From the NCBI GenBank assembly GCA_933228895.1, contig OW121855.1, forward strand, positions 70,518,698 through 70,582,697: a stretch of DNA of 64,000 nucleotides. Direction: 5' to 3'. A model generated the notes under the pieces. It had not been told where the DNA came from, searched no databases, and saw nothing but the letters and a program-made list of their open reading frames with translations. Made by a program: the position numbers and the translations under genes. Within the stretch, counting starts at the first letter, position 1. Each line of letters begins with the position of its first letter. Of this stretch, positions 61,589 through 64,000 are shown one piece after another. This DNA comes from Platycnemis pennipes. Lineage: Eukaryota; Arthropoda; Insecta; Odonata; Platycnemididae.

Positions 61589-63252
61589 TAGCTGTTAAAA
61601 AATGATTCGTAAAGATAAAAAATCACATCCTAGAACAAAGAAATACTTTCTTGGATACTTACAGCCCTTTAGAAGTAAACAGATCAGGGACGGTGTTAAC
61701 CATATGTGCAAGAATGTACTTCAGGAATCATCGCAGTTGATTTGAGAAGCCAGCAGCCATCTTGGTAGGCACTAAATATGCGGACTTGCTTATAGCAATA
61801 CCAATACGGATGAATTTATTTTTCACTCAGCAAAAATTAGAGTAGTAAGATAAATAATGGAATAGATTTTTAAAATTCGTCAAATAAACGGAGGAATGTT
61901 CGCAAGAACGTCAACAATCGCCAAATATATATTTTAATAGGTTCAATTCGAACCAGTTACAGTAATAAAATTAACTCTCAGGGTAATAAGATACATTAAT
62001 ACTTCCCTTAAATAGCCATAGGCAAATTAATTGATGCCGGTACGATGAAATGGGTAATATTTCACCTGTGGCATACGCAGGATTTCCTCCTGGGGGTGGG
62101 GTGGTATCATTAATATTTATGTGCATCATCATGAAACGACATTTAGATTGTCTATTATTCCCTAAAACAATAATTAAATTAACATTCTCTTTTCTCGAAG
62201 ACCATTCAACTACATTTTTCAGCACAATAAGCAAAATTCTTTACGCTAGTGGAAAATATAATATATTACGGGAATTTTTAGGGGGGGGGAGTTTAAACCC
62301 TAATCCTCACTCCCCCTCGTCTGTACGCTACAGTATTTCCTGTTATTTATATATTAATACACATGCAGTCTCCACAAGAGGCCGTAAAAAACGCCACGTT
62401 TTGTACGGAGTAGGTGAGGCCTAATCGTTCCCAAGTAACCCTATTCTTGCTTCCTGTTACCCATAGGCTAGCACTCCAATGCCTACTCCAGTGCATTTTA
62501 ACCTTCTTGGTGTTTACAACAAGTCTAGTGGCTCTATGCCTCAAACCTCCTGGATTGTTTACATCACGTGATATCGCGATGTTTTGCGTCTACTCTTCCA
62601 CCTACTACCCCTCCCAACTACTGTTCCCTCGAACAACTATTTCTTTATTTGATTCAGTTTCCAGTTGCTGATAACTCGGGATTTCTCCGCAACTTTTTAG
62701 TGATTTGTTGTTAAGTGATGAGTGGCTTTAAAGCGAAAACAACTAGAACCGCATAAGAGTCAAGATTGGAAAAATTTGGATTGCTAGAGTCAAGTGACGA
62801 CTGAGAAATACAGTGACCAAGTAGCTAACGAGGAGGTTCTAATAACAGCAGGAGATCAAAGAAATAACTGCCGAGGAAAACATACGACTGGAAGTTTTTG
62901 AAATATGGTATTTCGGGAGGTTGGAGATAAACACCACCAGAATAATACAACGAAGAAAGACATACAATAAAGATGTACCAGGATAGCTAATGATTTGACA
63001 GATGTTTCGACAGGCTATCCAAGAGAAGTAATTAATGTTTTTTTTCCTGAGGTGTAGATTTGCTAGAACTATATTATTGTCATGTGTGTTTATACCAGTT
63101 ACCAGGACGTTTCCTTTCGAATTTTTTAATGTGTTCTTTTTAAATGTTTCGAGATGTTCGAAATATTTTAAATGTTAAGGATAATTGGAAATGCGGGTTG
63201 TCGGTAACCCAAATGGTCGTAGAAAATCACTCTATACGTAAGTAATTTTTTA
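61589..63252. other. Intergenic repeat-rich DNA, no gene seen
   Basis: Patches such as ggcatacgcaggatttcctc followed by a G-rich run (62070-62110) and a second G-run at 62281-62291 resemble degenerate repeat ends. A weak LINE-like scrap (EVFEIWYF on the plus strand near 62900) recalls the LINE C-terminus. None can be delimited. Confidence 0.35.
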
Positions 63253-63337
63253 AAAATTAGGAATCTAACAACCAAAATTAAGAATCTCATTCCCAAAATT
63301 AAGAAACTAATTTCCAAAATTAAGAATCTAATTTTCC
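63253..63337. repeat. 21-bp tandem repeat, four copies
   Basis: Unit AAAATTAAGAATCTAATTCCC with a few substitutions per copy, starting at 63253, 63274, 63295 and 63316. The minus-strand frame through it encodes a spurious RFLIL-type repeat. Confidence 0.8.
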
Positions 63338-64000
63338 TCATAACTTTCATCAATGTTGATTAATCGATAGTTTTCTATCAGTTAGGGTAGGTTCTGATGG
63401 AATGTACCTATTCTAGTCAGCATTCAATTCATCTATCGGCTCCATTTCTTAGCCATTTCTTACTTCAAGTCGCCATATTTCCTGCCCCTCCTCATACTAT
63501 CTATTATGCCTTCTTCCTCCCTCCTCCTAACTTACCGAGCATTCTAGCCTGTAGAGCGACCTTCAGCATTCTATCCTCCCTGACTATATATATTCCACCT
63601 ACTTTGCTCTTCCTCTTAATTTCTGCCATTAATCATCGGCATTGCCATTCATTAAAAAATACGAGACCCTAATCCCCGTCAGCGCTGAAATTATTACGAA
63701 TCCCCAATGATGAACTTGATCCATATATTTTCAGCAAGGCGAAATCAAAAATGTATATCGAGGATAGTAGGTAGTAGATACAACCTATAGATTTTCAGCA
63801 TTACGACGTGCACTCATTTACTTCTTCAAACCAATGTTTGTTTATTTTATTTAATTTTTCGCTCGGTAGTTACCCTTTGTCAAGCGTTACCTTTTTCATA
63901 AGGCGTTTCCTCATAAATCAATACACATACATCAAAAACAAAACAGCATCGTCCGACACGCGTTCAAGCTAGATACACTTAGGCTAGCTTCTTTGCCGCC
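63338..64000. other. Intergenic DNA at window end
   Basis: No supportable feature. A 91-codon frame at 63397-63672 has low-complexity composition. Confidence 0.4.

Noticed and set aside
62840..63000. LINE C-terminus scrap (EVFEIWYF)
   Set aside because: The similarity is limited to about eight residues in a broken frame; not enough to delimit an element.

Overview
This looks like an AT-rich piece of an arthropod, probably insect, nuclear genome. It has one long intron-containing gene set in DNA packed with transposons of animal type: a copia LTR element, an RTE-type LINE, Penelope-like fragments, pogo/Tigger-like, piggyBac and CACTG-ended DNA elements, and tRNA-derived SINEs. There is no operon structure and no bacterial feature. 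The species cannot be fixed from the sequence.

The main gene lies on the minus strand, with coding sequence from 44367 down to 12558. I reconstruct six coding exons whose splice sites and reading phases all agree: 44367-33730, 33071-32865, 32036-31922, 29734-29599, 23999-23950 and 13255-12558. They encode 3,947 residues, 3,546 of them in one giant exon. A Cys-rich block at about residues 1125-1260 and a helix-loop-helix/zipper-like stretch split over exons 2-3 point to MGA (MAX gene-associated protein), the scaffold of the PRC1.6 repressor complex. No T-box is present. The mRNA probably begins near 54.2 kb with a non-coding exon and ends near 11.95 kb.

Left flank (1-11.9 kb): a CACTG-ended element with ~500-bp terminal inverted repeats, degenerate satellite arrays in opposite orientation at 4.0-5.8 and 7.9-8.8 kb, a small apparently complete three-exon gene of unknown family between them (6740-7399), and an inverted pair of Penelope-like 3' ends.

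Gene introns: the 10.7-kb last intron holds a dead LINE, a pogo-type element and, most strikingly, a young copia-like element (20534-23445) in which most of pol has been replaced by ~0.8 kb of GC-rich sequence from the N-terminal region of translation factor eIF5B. The next intron holds a full-length, inactivated RTE-type LINE with intact target-site duplications.

Right flank (44.4-64 kb): the presumed first intron with a second pogo-type copy, a MITE and an internally deleted piggyBac transposase; then the likely promoter near 54.2 kb; then repeat-rich DNA with a ~186-bp palindrome, SINE heads and two ~945-bp elements joined through a shared TTAA.
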